Positions 32,213 to 43,597 of a stretch of DNA of 64,000 bases are shown piece after piece (within the stretch, counting starts at the first letter, position 1; the number at the start of each line of letters is the position of its first letter). The stretch covers positions 32,276,001 through 32,340,000 of the forward strand of contig OX621247.1 in NCBI GenBank assembly GCA_951640165.1, given 5' to 3'. Both the position numbers and the translations under genes were made by a program. Origin of the DNA: Pseudoips prasinana. Lineage: Eukaryota; Arthropoda; Insecta; Lepidoptera; Nolidae. The notes beneath the pieces were generated by a model that did no database searches, was not told the DNA's origin, and saw nothing but the letters and a program-made list of their open reading frames with translations.

Positions 32213-32639
32213 AAATATATAATATATAGCTCGTATAAAAAGAACAGGGCATAAATAGAACAGGTAAAGTTCTAAAACTGATTAAAATACGCTATCCAAT
32301 TATGAGCACCACCGTCGTGCATTTGCTAAATCGCCGTTACTAAAAAGCGTCTATCAAGGTAAATAACACTTTATTAAGGTTGGATAAAGAAGCATTTTCC
32401 ATGACAGATATCACTTTATTACGGCGTTTAGGCCTGTGTCGACGACTTATAAAGGAGTCGCTTATTTTCTTTCGCGCCAATACTAAATTCCTACAACTAA
32501 AGATACCATAATTTTCATAATAAATAATTATTAAAACCATAACTAGAAATGAGCTAGCTAAGCCACTTAATTATGACAATCATTTATATTAAATGTTATT
32601 TCTCAATGATTTCATACAAACCTCAGATCTAAATATCTA
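32213..32639. other. Unassigned DNA
   Basis: No gene or family recognised. Confidence 0.35.
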
Positions 32640-32850
32640 CTTGTACCTAGAAATAATTACTATACATAATAATTTCTAGGTACATATTCGTAGATACCGT
32701 TTCGTGTGTGTGTAATCACACGTAGACCTTTCAAAAACGTGTACGGGCCTACGTGAATACAATTATATTTTATTTTATATAAAATGTATTTTAAACACAC
32801 TAAACGGTACCTACAAACATGTATCTAGAAATAATTATGTATAGTTAACT
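32640..32850. repeat. Three related TACCTAGAAATAATTA blocks
   Basis: TGTACCTAGAAATAATTA (about 32640) is followed in inverted form by AATAATTTCTAGGTACA, making a hairpin. A third, direct copy ATGTATCTAGAAATAATT lies at about 32818. Confidence 0.6.
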
Positions 32851-32869
32851 AAGACCCTGTCAGGCGGAC

Positions 32870-33070
32870 CCCAGGCACATCACGTTTTTTAAACGCGCCG
32901 TCGTCGTCGCATGTTTTAGAAACGCGCGTCGACAGAGCGTTTTTTCCAGAGTGGTTTTTTGTTGTTGTTTGTATCGATACAAACGCTATGCTAACGCGCG
33001 TCGGTATTGCTACAAACGCTTTAACGCCCTAACTATAAATGAGGTCGGGCATAATCATAGCAAATAAATT
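32870..33070. repeat. CpG-rich unassigned block, MITE-like
   Basis: ACGCGCCGTCGTCGTCGC, AAACGCGCGTCGACAGAGCG and CTAACGCGCGTCGG stand out from the AT-rich flanks. No terminal repeats could be fixed. Confidence 0.4.
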
Positions 33071-33077
33071 ATGTTAG

Positions 33078-33125
33078 TCGAGTCTAAAAAAAGGAATACA
33101 TACGTATTCCTTTTTTTAGACTCGA
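33078..33125. repeat. Perfect 22-bp palindrome, 4-nt spacer
   Basis: TCGAGTCTAAAAAAAGGAAT plus AC (33078-33099) is the exact reverse complement of 33104-33125. The spacer is ATAC. Confidence 0.92.
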
Positions 33126-33129
33126 TAGG

Positions 33130-33599
33130 AACTGTATACGTACTAGTTACTAACACAAAACTAACGAATGGGTTATGCCTGAAATAAAGATTTATTATTA
33201 TTATTTTTATTATAGGAACATGGCAGCAAGAACTTGCTATTTATTAAACATCTACATATTATGTACGTCAACAAATCATCCGCGGTCATTGAGGCATATC
33301 TTGTGATCTTGGATTGTCTTGGAGACAACCATATCTGGAACTTCGTAACAATGAACGGACTGTCAATGAGACTATTCTCTTGGGATACAGCCTCTTGGTA
33401 TTCTGAAGACGTCTCGCGGAAGTTGTGGACTTGGCATTTATATTTCTTGTGTTTTATTTTTATCGGGACTAGTCCCTTCCTCTTAATCACCACTGCAACT
33501 CCTGTAAACCAGGATCATATAAATGTGGCACACAATGGCAGGCATGTCCCGGGGATTGGCTTTAACAGTATTGGATACCGCCACGAATTTTTTTGTGTT
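33130..33599. other. Unassigned; open on both strands
   Basis: A 125-codon plus frame (33234-33611) and a 106-codon minus frame overlap here. Neither matches a family I know and neither has convincing splice sites. GCCTGAAATAAAGATTTATT at 33178 looks like a LINE or mRNA 3' end. It may be the upstream part of the LINE at 33600. Confidence 0.3.
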
Positions 33600-33775
33600 G
33601 TCAATCCATGAGCCTGCCATAATTGTTGAAATTATTTTTAATATCTGCCAACATAGCACGAAAAAATAAGAGATTATAGCAGGAACCAGCTGAGCATTTA
33701 TAGGACACTGGCTCAATTGAGCACCTTGACAACATGGTAATGTCGGACAGTCCGATCTGCAGGATCTGTGGGTAG
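33600..33775 (+). mobile_element. LINE C-terminal zinc-knuckle fragment
   Basis: The text encodes NMVMSDSPICRICG at 33731-33772, the C-x2-C start of the zinc knuckle found after the RNase H domain of Jockey/I-like LINEs. AFIGHW upstream matches the FTGHW region but in a broken frame. Confidence 0.6.
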
Positions 33776-33784
33776 ATAAACGTT

Positions 33785-34208
33785 TAACTATGCAATATTC
33801 TCTCAAAACTACTTAACCGATTTTAATTAAATTTTGTGCACAGATAATCTAGAACTTGAGAAAAGACGTAGGCTACTTTTTAATGCGAAAAAGGGTTGTG
33901 AGGGGTTGAAAGGGGGGATGAAAAGTTGTATGGAGGTATCGTCATTTTAAGAGCTAGAACCTTGAAACTTATGTTTTAGTCTGTTGATTCAATATAAATA
34001 AATATGACATTCCAAGTTTGTAAAAGTTTTAACCTCAGGGGTGTAATTTAACAATAGGGAATAGGCGATGAAAGCTTGTTTGGAAATATGCAAGGTTAAT
34101 GTGAATGTTTTATAAGTTTTCGACAAGAGACAAAATAATAGAGATATTCTGATGTAACATTTACCGAATCATTATAAAATGTGCGGACGGTGTCGCGGGT
34201 ACAGTTAG
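33785..34208 (+). mobile_element. Helitron C copy
   Basis: The end GCGGACGGTGTCGCGGGTAC then AGTTAG|T resembles the 'CCGCGGGTACAGCTAGT' Helitron terminus, with CTAG mutated to TTAG and a small hairpin before it. The interior AACTACTTAACCGATTTTAA is typical of lepidopteran Helitrons. The exact 5' end is uncertain. Confidence 0.6.
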
Positions 34209-34979
34209 TTTATTATATGATGAAGTGTTAATATAAGTATAATGCTTCAATAGCCCGTTCATTATAGTTGAACAGCTCAAAATAAAAAAGCGCAACCATC
34301 GCGCAGTCTCATTCACATGACATACTATCAACTTGTTTTGTATCCGATTCTAATGAGGGGCATTCGACCAAAACATCAGGTATTAATACTAGTCGTACAG
34401 GAAACGGGGCATTGACGAGTACACGCCTTGGACACAGATAACGTTGGTAATCAGTAAGAAAAGTTTGCGAAATAATACCTGTTTCAAAAAACATACAACT
34501 GAGTTTAACGCTTACTTAACTTTGCTTGATTTGATTTGACTTGAGTTCACTTATTTATACCAGTTGATATTTAAATATGAAATTGACTCATAAAGCATGG
34601 AGTTGCGATAGGTATGTAGAAAATAACATACAATTAGATTGATAACCTCCTTTTTTTTGGACTTGGTTAAAAAAAAAATATCAATTTGAACACAGAAAAT
34701 TAAAACATAAGTTCATAGGTAATCAAACTAATTTAATATAAACACTTGCAGCAACATAATGCAAAGTCATAAATTAAGGTCGTTGCTGTTTCCAGGTACA
34801 AACGCCAGCACATCCAGCTATTTTCAACTTTATCACATAATCATAAGGTTCAGTTTCAATTGGGGAAATTTGACAGATTGGGATAGCTTGATGTGCTGTC
34901 GTCTGTACATTTAAATATGTCATTTTTTATTTACTTAAATGGTTTTTATTATGTAGTAATTAATTGTTATATTCTGAAA
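34209..34979. other. Unassigned AT-rich DNA
   Basis: No supported gene. Confidence 0.35.
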
Positions 34980-35185
34980 TAAGTGACTTGGCCGATTCCA
35001 ACTAAAAAAGAACTGACAATAAATGCTTGAGACAGTCGTAACGTAACCGGCTATGAGAGAGAGAAGCGGGTAAGAGAGAGAACCTCTCTAACCCCTATAC
35101 GAAATAAAACTCGCTCTCTTTCTATCTTCACTAACTTAACTCTCGGCTTCCATTCCGTTCCGATCACACTTTTCGTAACGCTCTG
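34980..35185. repeat. Purine-rich dispersed repeat, copy 1
   Basis: GAGAGAGAAGCGGGTAAGAG, ACCCCTATACGAAATAAAAC and GCTCTCTTTCTATCTTCAC recur at 59775-59925 and 62600-62790 in various orientations. Arms around 35065-35130 can pair. Confidence 0.55.
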
Positions 35186-36499
35186 GTCACGCATTCAAAA
35201 ACTAACAACATCTTATAGATTTAAAATGTTACAGACAAATTTAAACAGGGGTAGGCTCCAAACACATAAATCACCCTCATTAACACAAATCTCAGACTAC
35301 CTCCGTCTCATTCTATTCTGACGGAAACGAGATGTAGGTAGACCAAGATAATCATTTCAAAATACCCTTTTGTTATATATTTACTATAAAACATGTACCT
35401 AATGAAAAACTTCAACATCTATCGCTATCTTCGTCGAATGTAATCAGCTGTTCGGTATAATAGTACCTGTTGAGATCGGCCTTCGGATGTATGTACATTT
35501 TGTTAACCAATTAAAAAAACAATTTATGTTTGTATGAAGACTTTGAAACCAGTTGATTATAATTGTCTCTGGATATGTGTCTTCAAACAAACAATAATTA
35601 TAGCAAATAGCCTTGCGTGTTACATACTATCAATGTATATTTCTCAATAGAAACAGTTAACAGTGCCAATATTGTCCGATTCGTGAAGATGATTTGATCC
35701 CCGGTGTATGGACAAAACTCACTTAGGTTTTTGTTACACCGGGACCCGGGAACATTTATTTTATAATGGTTTAACTATTGCAATTAAAAATAAAGTTCTC
35801 GGTTGGAGAAACATTGCTGGGTTTTAATGTATTAAAAATCAAAACCTATACAAAACAAATTGACAAAATATGTAGGTATGTTAAGTACTATATTGAGGTA
35901 TAACATGGATTAAGAAGAACAGCTTTATTTCTCATAAGCATTAGAATAAATTCACTTACTGAGAAAATATACATAACCAAACATACATAAAATTATGAGC
36001 ATACAAATGCATAGTATGTTATAATTTACGTTTTCTTGTTACCACCTAAAATTAAATGAAAGTTTACGACAAATATTGTGTATACACAATTTCAAACTGA
36101 ATTTAAAAAATCGGGAGAAATTAAACAAAATAATTAATTACAAGCAAAATATTATATTAGTGATGTCAGTTTTCCTAATCATAAAACCTACTTATTTAAA
36201 CCGATTTGAATTATTTTGATTTAGATTTTTCGTTATTCTTTTATTTGAAGAACATATTCCCATATTATATTTTGGTAAGTAAATAGTCAGAATATATATG
36301 TCGCTCTAGTGTTGTCGGTTGTTGTTTCAATTTTCACCATTAAAAAATTTAGTGGCTGTATAGATATACTTAGTGCGATTAAAATTGAAGTCTTAGTTCG
36401 ATTTGCAAAAGGTCATATACTTTGACACTATAAAACAAACACAACGAAACATAAGACAGAAAATTAACTTTTTCAATCACGAAATATACATGGCTATAG
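35186..36499. other. Long unassigned AT-rich stretch
   Basis: No gene or repeat family is recognised. Confidence 0.35.
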
Positions 36500-36660
36500 T
36501 TAGGCACATTCGTCGGTTTCAATATTCGACTGCACTGGCCGGCTGCTGCTCCAAAAGTGTCGAACGCGCCGCTCGGCTGGTGAATCATGACTCCGTTAAG
36601 CACAAAGAGATGGCGCTGGCGTTCTGAGTATACTCGATTGCGACATATAGATCTTGTAAG
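36500..36660. other. GC-rich island of unknown nature
   Basis: GCACTGGCCGGCTGCTGCTC, GAACGCGCCGCTCGGCTGGT and GATGGCGCTGGCGTTCTGAG stand out from AT-rich flanks. Frames are open on both strands (109 codons minus, 74 plus). No splice sites or family could be assigned; a repeat is more likely than an exon. Confidence 0.35.
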
Positions 36661-37069
36661 ATGAGTAAAGCACATTTTTTGAAAAGATGAGCAAAATTTT
36701 ACTGTCACATAAATGTGCGAGTGAAATAGCTACACGTATTCAGGGCCTTAACGTATATATTGAACTGATAATTGGAAAGAGTCCAAAGTTAATTAACCAA
36801 ATGAGTTATTAATTGTCTATGACATGTCATTAACATCCAAAACATTACACAAACGGAACGATTGCTAAATTAGCAGTAAAGTGGTAAATAATAGTGTCGG
36901 TATTTCCACCGTTATCAATATTCGCACAGAAAAACAGACCTTATTTCTTAGCTTTTAAAGTCTACTTTACATATTCGAGGTAAATTTCCTTACTTGCTTT
37001 ATAATTTTTTGAGTTTTACGGAATATTTTTCCTACTGAAAAGGATCGTCCGGCTGAGGAATAATAAGAA

Positions 37070-37391
37070 ATGTGAATCCCTGTATTGCGGGGTCTTCACA
37101 AACACGGACACAAATCACACCCAGACTCGGAACTACTGTAGTAGGTACGTAGCGATACTACCTTACCTTACCACATACCATCCCGTGGGTATCCACCAGG
37201 TAATCGGGCAGCAGCGCCATCTGAGTATTAGCTACCACCTATCTGCGGTCACTAACTCGCATGTCAAGCGCGGTGATCACGGAAAACCCCTCCAAATGGC
37301 AACGTTATAAAAATCTTTGGGGGAGGCCTATGTCCAGCAGTGAACTCACATTAATGATGTGAAACTACCTTAACCTCTGCGCCATACGTGG
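37070..37391 (-). mobile_element. SINE-D split by RTE-b
   Basis: 37070-37165 is the SINE-D 3' part and 37364-37391 the head (TGGCGCAGAGGTTAAGGTAG on the minus strand). RTE-b lies between them. Confidence 0.75.
37166..37363 (+). mobile_element. RTE-b short unit with 9-bp target duplication
   Basis: Runs from CATACCATCCCGTGGGTATC through GCAGCAGCGCCATCTGAGTA to CTATGTCCAGCAGTGAACTC and an ATTAATGATG end. ACTACCTTA occurs at 37157-37165 and 37364-37372. The unit behaves as a short retroposed element of about 198 bp. Confidence 0.8.
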
Positions 37392-37731
37392 TAATTATCA
37401 GTTTCTAGACTAGATTTTAGTTATTGTATAGTGAAACCTCTATATAGAGATAAAACTTTGTTCGGACATGAGATACTGAGTATTTACGCCCCTTTACCAC
37501 CATCTGTTTAGCGATCCATAGTACGCCGAAGTAGGGAGTTCTACAGCGTTCCACCAATCAAATCACAGAAGCCTTGACAAATGCTGTAGGCATCCGTAAG
37601 TCTTCGCTACCTAGCTAATATTACGTGTGTAAAAACATCGAAATATATTCCAATAGACACAAAAATTTGCTTACTTTTGAACTGATATGGTATCACTGAA
37701 AATAAAACTAACTACTCTAAGTTATAGCTAA

Positions 37732-37908
37732 CTAGCTGTGCCCTGCGGTTTTATCTGCGTTAAACTTTATAAATTATAGCCTATGTATTAATCCAGGGTG
37801 TCAGCTAACTCCATACCAAATTTTATTAAAATCGCTCAAGCCGTTTATACGTGAAGAAGTCACAAACATACGCACTCACAAACTTTCGTCTTTATAATAT
37901 TAGTGTGA
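37732..37908 (-). mobile_element. Helitron B, complete
   Basis: Minus strand from TCACACTAATATTATAAAGA (after A) to CACAGCTAG (before T). The hairpin CGCAGATAAAACCGCA is slightly mutated. Confidence 0.83.
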
Positions 37909-39665
37909 TAGTTTCGCAAATAAGGCATTTTTAGAGTGATAAAGAACTTGTTAAATGGCATTAATTCTTATAAAAACTTTACATTTTACTCCATAGTTTT
38001 AGAAACTGGACCAATACTTGAAAAAAGAAAACTAATATCTATTTCCAACTACCACAAATAAATGTCTACAAACAAAATATGGCGACGGGAAAATAACTAT
38101 TTTATTTTTGGTAACCTTTTAGTCACTTTAATGCAGAAAACCCAATAAAATCTAGAATTTAGTTTAGCCAGAGAAAATAGGAGGAGAATACGAAACATAG
38201 AATTTTGGATTTAATAATTGTATTCTTCTTTACACGTAGGTATGTACATATATGTGAAGCGCGAGACAGTTTCGGCGGCAGAGATACCTCTAACGGTAAA
38301 ATTGTAAACCAAGGAATGAATAATATCAAGCAACTTAAAAAATAACTAAACAGTCTCATACTGTATATCTGTAGCAAACGGAATAAAGTTAAATAAAAAA
38401 ATACCATGAAAAGGTTTTTATCTGCAAACGCTTCAAGCAATATCGCCATAAACCAGTTTTTCACTGACTCAGAGTTGAACTTGTTCGTCATTATGGCAAT
38501 TAGATTAGCAAACGTATAATTGGATATCTAATACTAATACGAAGCCCGACAATTCGCAATCTGACACTAACTTTCTAAAGTTTCTAAGTGGATATGGCAG
38601 ATGGAGAATAAAACATTATATCGGAAAGATGTGTGGTATTCGTCATAATATTGTCACTTTCGCTTTTTACTGAAGTCAAACTGGATTCTGCAGACACAAA
38701 AACCCAGAAATCGTTTAATATTATATGGCCACAAAAATAACCTTATAAATACATACAAAGGAAAAGCAATAGTCTTATTAAGAATAATGTGATCATGTAA
38801 TACCCAGAATGATTGTTACATTTATAAAAAAAAAAAATGTGTTTTCTCTTCATTTCTTTCAGGAGCAATGGTTTGCATATAATGAACATTTAACGTGTAA
38901 CGAGCATGTTGATTTTTTAAATTTTATTTATTAAAATGTTAAGAGAGTAGATTTAAAGATCTAATAAAAATTCACAGATTAATTAAGGAAGTGGAAGTTA
39001 ATATTTATCCTGTGGAGGGTAGGATTAATTTGACTTCTGCCTACTTATGTATGAGGAAAATATTTTTGATAGCATCTTGGACGAGGTGACAAAGAATGGT
39101 AAATAGCAAGCAAAATTAATACTACCTCCCCTCCAATTCAGGCGAAGCTGATGCCGCGAAAATATCACAAAACAGCACTTTCCGAAACATAAACACACTT
39201 TGCAATCAAATTTTATAAAAAAAAAACACTTATATTTAAATATAAACACTTATAGCAAACACAAGTATAACAATAAAAACTTAAGTAACCACAGGCTAAA
39301 AAACCGATAAATCCGAAAAGAGAAACAAACAAAAATGGGCGTATCGAACGCGAAAATTCCAAATTCAAATTTTCAAATAGCCGTACATCCGCACGTCAGG
39401 TATGTACAACAGTGACTAATTGTCGAGCATAGATAACACGTTGATAAACAAAACGCGGCAATGTGTGACGTCACCCGCTAATGTAATTTCGCTGGATTTG
39501 TCGTAGGACGTGTTACATTGTGTATGTATTGATTTTGTTGGTTGTATTTGTTTGCGAGAACCGAACACACGTGTGGTTTGTTAAAACACGTTTCTGTACA
39601 CAGTGTATAATGCATCATAACCAAAGATAATGCTAACATTTCTTTACTTTAGTCGTGGTAAAGTA
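37909..39665. other. Unassigned stretch; acceptor-like site and CRE site
   Basis: No repeat is recognised. At 38852-38876 a strong acceptor-like tract (TCTTCATTTCTTTCAG) is followed by a short open frame. A full CRE palindrome TGACGTCA lies at 39466-39473 and an E-box CACGTG at 39569-39574. Promoter function is only a possibility. Confidence 0.35.
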
Positions 39666-39666
39666 A

Positions 39667-39780
39667 TTGGTGGCGTGGTTGGTAAATGCTTGTCTTTCAC
39701 GCCACAGGTCGTGGGTTCGATTCCCACCCAGGACAGCTATTTGTGTGCATGAACATGTCCCAGTATATTATTATTATTAC
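39667..39780 (+). mobile_element. SINE-A with large internal deletion
   Basis: Box A TGGCGTGGTTGG (39671-39682) and box B GGTTCGATTCC (39714-39724) are intact. After TGCATGAACATGTC the copy jumps to CCCAGTATATTATTATTATT, the SINE tail. ATGTC occurs at both expected breakpoints of the family sequence. Confidence 0.87.
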
Positions 39781-40432
39781 AGCTCTTATAAAAAGGACAG
39801 GACATATTTAAAACTGTCGAATAAACGTAATATAAAACTATTTTTAATAAAACTTCAGCCCTTGTTATTGGCACGTCAGTTCTCGTTGTTTTTGCCCTTT
39901 TCGTAAGAACTAGGTTAGAAAGAAATGACATTTCGACAGACTTGCATCTCACCCCAGTAGAAAAAAAATATTGCGAACCAAATCATAGTTTACTAACAGC
40001 AGCCAAATTGGTATTGTTTAGTTAATACCGAGTTTACCTTACTTAAAAATGCCTATTATTTGAACCTGCAAAACACTATTCAACTACTTTTCCTAAAAAA
40101 GAGTAGCAAACCCTCTGTCAAAATGTTTAAAATAAAAAGCTTCCGTTAAATTTGAATTTTGACAGTTTGCATGGAATCGTTTTTCATTTTACAGCTGGCC
40201 AATACTTTTATGAATATGTTGTTGAATTTTATGATTTGGAAGAACTGAGTTTTTTGGATTTGTCTTAATATTATGTTATATTTTTCCTGCACTTTAGAAC
40301 TCTTTAAATTGTTTTGTGGTCACCTATTTTTATCGATTTCACAAGTTATCAATTCGAATTGTTTATTTTTGTATAATAATAATAAGGACATATTACACAG
40401 CACGTATTAATTAAAATAATAATAAATCACAC
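39781..40432. other. Unassigned AT-rich DNA
   Basis: No supported gene or family. Confidence 0.35.
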
Positions 40433-40628
40433 AGCGCCATATAGCCCAAACTAGCTTGTAGGTAATATGGATACTAGACAGCGGATATTTTTTTCATTTG
40501 TACATTGTAATTAAAAAACACATAGACAAATAAATAGACATGTTCATAAACAGAAATATTTTTCATGTGCTAGGATCGAACCCAATGCTTTTATGTCAGA
40601 AGCAGGCACTACCGACTGAGTCATGGTG
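40433..40628 (-). mobile_element. SINE-C, diverged
   Basis: Minus strand: ACTCAGTCGGTAGTGCCTGC head, box B region GGGTTCGATCCTAGCACATG, and tail text TAGTTTGGGCTATATGGCGC. Confidence 0.6.
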
Positions 40629-40774
40629 TTTGTATATAGCGAATCCTACTTTTTTAAAAGACAATGCTTTATAATTTTTTCGAAAGGGAAAGTAAGTTTT
40701 CCAATTGATCTTCTATAGATCTATACAGTTTAGTCAAATCGTCAAAGTCATGCTATGATTTAAAACAGTAATCA

Positions 40775-40794
40775 CCCCCCCCCCCCCCCCCCCC
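40775..40794. repeat. 20-base poly-C run
   Basis: A run of 20 C between ATCA and TTGTAA, not inside a recognised element. Confidence 0.9.
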
Positions 40795-41210
40795 TTGTAA
40801 TTTCAGTTCACACGAGCGGTACAAACATGACTTAACCAAAAGAGTGTATCCTTAGGCTTTTGAATTCCAACGGAATTGCTCTTACATAACATAACCCTGT
40901 TTCTAAGAGGATAGATTACATTCTTCAGTGCTTAGGATACTACTGACCTGACTTTTATTGAGAATATGTCCGATTTGGTTTGAGATCGTTCAATGAGTCG
41001 ATCGGTCTTCTCCTTCCGGTTGTACTTTTTCCACATTCTTTTTCATCTAAACGCCCCAACCGTCTCAGCATACCCTATTCAATCTTTGTCACTACATAGT
41101 CTTTCACACCACAAAGTTCTCTTACGTACTTCGTTGAAAAAATTGAATAATTATTTCGAAATGCTCTTACATTGAATATAAATTGTATAATAAATATGAA
41201 TACAAATGGG

Positions 41211-41345
41211 CCTCACGCGTGGCGCAATGGTTAAAGTACCCTCGTGACTACGTGTCTCGGGTACAATCTCCGCATAGAATAATATAGGTTGTTCCGAGTC
41301 TGACTGTGGCTTTTTTCCGTAAATGATTAGTTCTCGGCGATACAG
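41211..41345 (+). mobile_element. SINE-D copy, diverged
   Basis: Head CACGCGTGGCGCAATGGTTA, box B region TCGGGTACAATCTCC, then GTTGTTCCGAGTCTGACTGT. Confidence 0.65.
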
Positions 41346-42140
41346 GGAAGAATTTGCTAACCCGGGAGTTTTTATTTTTGATTATAAGGAAAACTGAATA
41401 ATGATATCCAGGGGTTAGTGATTAAAATGTTTTAGGAACTTTATACTGCATCTGTGCTTGCTACTACTTGTTAGGAAAATATTTTTTTTTCTGTCTTTCA
41501 TTCTTTAAAATCTGTCAAGTGTTCCCTTCTCAACCACGCGATGGACCGGGTTTCGCACAATGGAATCCATGGAATGCTAAGAATTGGGTTGTCTATAATA
41601 TTTCATTTTAAATTTATGACATGATATAATATATCATATCATAAATATAAACTTATTGCTGTGTGCCTGATATTTGTTTTAAAATGATATCCAGTGGTTA
41701 GTTATTAAAATGTTCTTTGCTCTTAAAAGACTTTGTAAGATAGTTTTAATAGAAACTTTATACTGCACTCCGTAGCGCACCAGGCCTCAACACATCTGTG
41801 AAATTTTGGAAAGCGCAAATTGAGATGCGCGTGCTAACTGCCAGCGATTAGCGGACATGTTATAAATAAACATTTCTTACTTTTCAACCCAGTTATCGTA
41901 TGTAAATTTGTGCAAGATTATTGAGCGTTTTAGTTTCCAAATAACATTATGTATTGACATTTTTTCCAAGTTTGCTCTCTTCTTATTGTCCGACTCCACA
42001 AAAAAGATACTTTAAAGCAAAATCTTCATGGCAGCTAAAAGAAAAGTCCTCAACTCGTGCGTTTTACCTTTATATGGGTATTGATATGGGATCCAAACGG
42101 GGGCCCTAAATCAATACCATCTGTCAAAACGGAGATCATT
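41346..42140. other. Unassigned, with a short dispersed repeat
   Basis: CAACCACGCGATGGACCGGG and CAATGGAATCCATGGAATGC at 41535-41580 recur at 61350-61395. TGATATCCAGGGGTTAGTGA at 41402 has a near repeat at 41687. The rest is unassigned. Confidence 0.4.
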
Positions 42141-42284
42141 TAAGTGGGAAATGAAGAGAAGCATGATTGGTGTCGCTAAAAAAGATCGGTTAAGAGCAGT
42201 TGAAATGCGATGTAGAACCAAAAGAGAACATATAATAAAGAAAGTAGTAAAGTTTAAATGGACACATGACATGAGAGAGATGAT
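42141..42284 (+). mobile_element. Diverged RTE-like LINE fragment
   Basis: The frame gives KWEMKRSMIGVAKKDRLRAV then EMRCRTKREHIIKKVVKFKW. This parallels ERAMLGVSLRDRIRN...AKLKW of the RTE-a copy at 5293 but is a different, older subfamily. Confidence 0.65.
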
Positions 42285-42364
42285 ATAAAAATCTCTAAAA
42301 GCTCTAGAAAAGCAAGAGACAGAAATTAGTGGAAGGGGCCTATGTGTTACAGGTTACGCTGATC

Positions 42365-42440
42365 TAAACTGGAAAACCCTAAGTCGCCTTTTACGACACC
42401 CATGGGACGGTGTTATCCTTCCTGGGCCGAAAACCACAGC
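42365..42440 (-). mobile_element. RTE-b 5' fragment
   Basis: The minus strand reads CGGCCCAGGAAGGATAACAC then CGTCCCATGGGTGTCGTAAA. Confidence 0.6.
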
Positions 42441-43014
42441 GCTCACATCTAAAAAAAATAATTATGCTAGTTACCCCATTTCAGCGTTTCACCAGAAAAA
42501 TAATGTTTGTTTAAACGTAGGTATTTATATAACAGTACACCCGCTCCGCAATCATCCTTCAGTGGCACCCGCCCTACGCCCGTTCCATTTCGCGCTACGA
42601 TACAGCTAATTAGTATCCACAGGCGGTGTTTAGCATATAAAATCGTTGCATTGTGCCCCATCTATGTCGGTGTAGATAAACGTAAATAATATGCGTATAA
42701 AGGAGAATTATGATATGAGATGCTCTTTAGAATTACAATTATAACAGTTATACCGGTAAGAGGGTACTCTTATTTGAAACTATGCGTTGGGACAGATAGA
42801 TAGACACATGTATAATATGTGTTACATAAGTAAGTAGGTAATTGTCATTGATTACAATTGTTAACCAATTATATAATCTTTATAACTTATGACATGAGTG
42901 ACATGACACATATCTGATCATGAATCTCATCCCGTGGGGGGCGTAAAAAGTCATCCCGAGGCATGTGTACAAAGCAATCGTAATATTTATTAAAAATTTT
43001 AAATCATAAGAAAA
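42441..43014. other. Unassigned DNA
   Basis: 42927-42965 has a short RTE-a-like block (CATCCCGTGGGGGGCGTAAA). No gene. Confidence 0.35.
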
Positions 43015-43186
43015 TCCTACTAATTTTATAAATGCGATGTGTATTTTATGATTATGGATGTTTGTTACTCTTTCACGCAAAAACTACTGAACGGATTGTC
43101 ACGAAACTTTATAGTAATATATCTGAATAACACATAGGCTATAATGAATAATATTTAACGCGGGAGAAACCGGGGGGCGCAGCTGC
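43015..43186 (+). mobile_element. Helitron B, complete, uninterrupted
   Basis: TCCTACTAATTTTATAAATG after A; end GGCGCAGCTGC where CTAG has become CTGC. This copy shows the undisturbed sequence of the stretch that is the insertion target in the nested copies (TAGTAATATATCTGAATAAC). Confidence 0.8.
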
Positions 43187-43445
43187 TTTAATATTTCAGT
43201 GGCAACTGCGATCTTTTCGTGAAATTATTAAACAAGATATGTGGACCGCATTTCTAAACGAACCAAATAGAAATCTGTTGAAATAATGTGTACGCGGTAA
43301 TCTACTAAACTATTTAGATAAGGCACTTGGCTAAGTGGATAGGAACTTTCTAAGTAGACTTTCTTTGGGTTTTACATTATAATATTACTTTTTATTAGTG
43401 ATTAGAAATTTCCCAAATTTAGATCTATTTTCAATTTACAGTAAG
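43187..43445. other. Unassigned DNA
   Basis: No supported feature. Confidence 0.35.
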
Positions 43446-43537
43446 AATAATAATAATATCCTGGAACATTATTTACACACGGCCATATGATCCCAAAGTT
43501 AGCAGAGCTTGTACTATGGAAACCAGATAACTGATAT
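43446..43537 (-). mobile_element. SINE-A 3' part
   Basis: Minus strand ATCAGTTATCTGGTTTCCAT to TGTTCCAGGATATTATTATT. Head missing. Confidence 0.8.
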
Positions 43538-43597
43538 TTGAGGCAATTAGAATCTCATGCTGCTTAGAAGTTAATGATGAATGAGTCTTTATGAAAT

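Noticed and set aside
39667..39730. Possible tRNA gene
   Set aside because: Same reason: SINE-A head, followed by a SINE tail.
40775..40794. Poly-C run as a functional quadruplex element
   Set aside because: Similar C runs at 7419 and 17210 sit in decayed RTE-a copies; slippage is enough to explain it.
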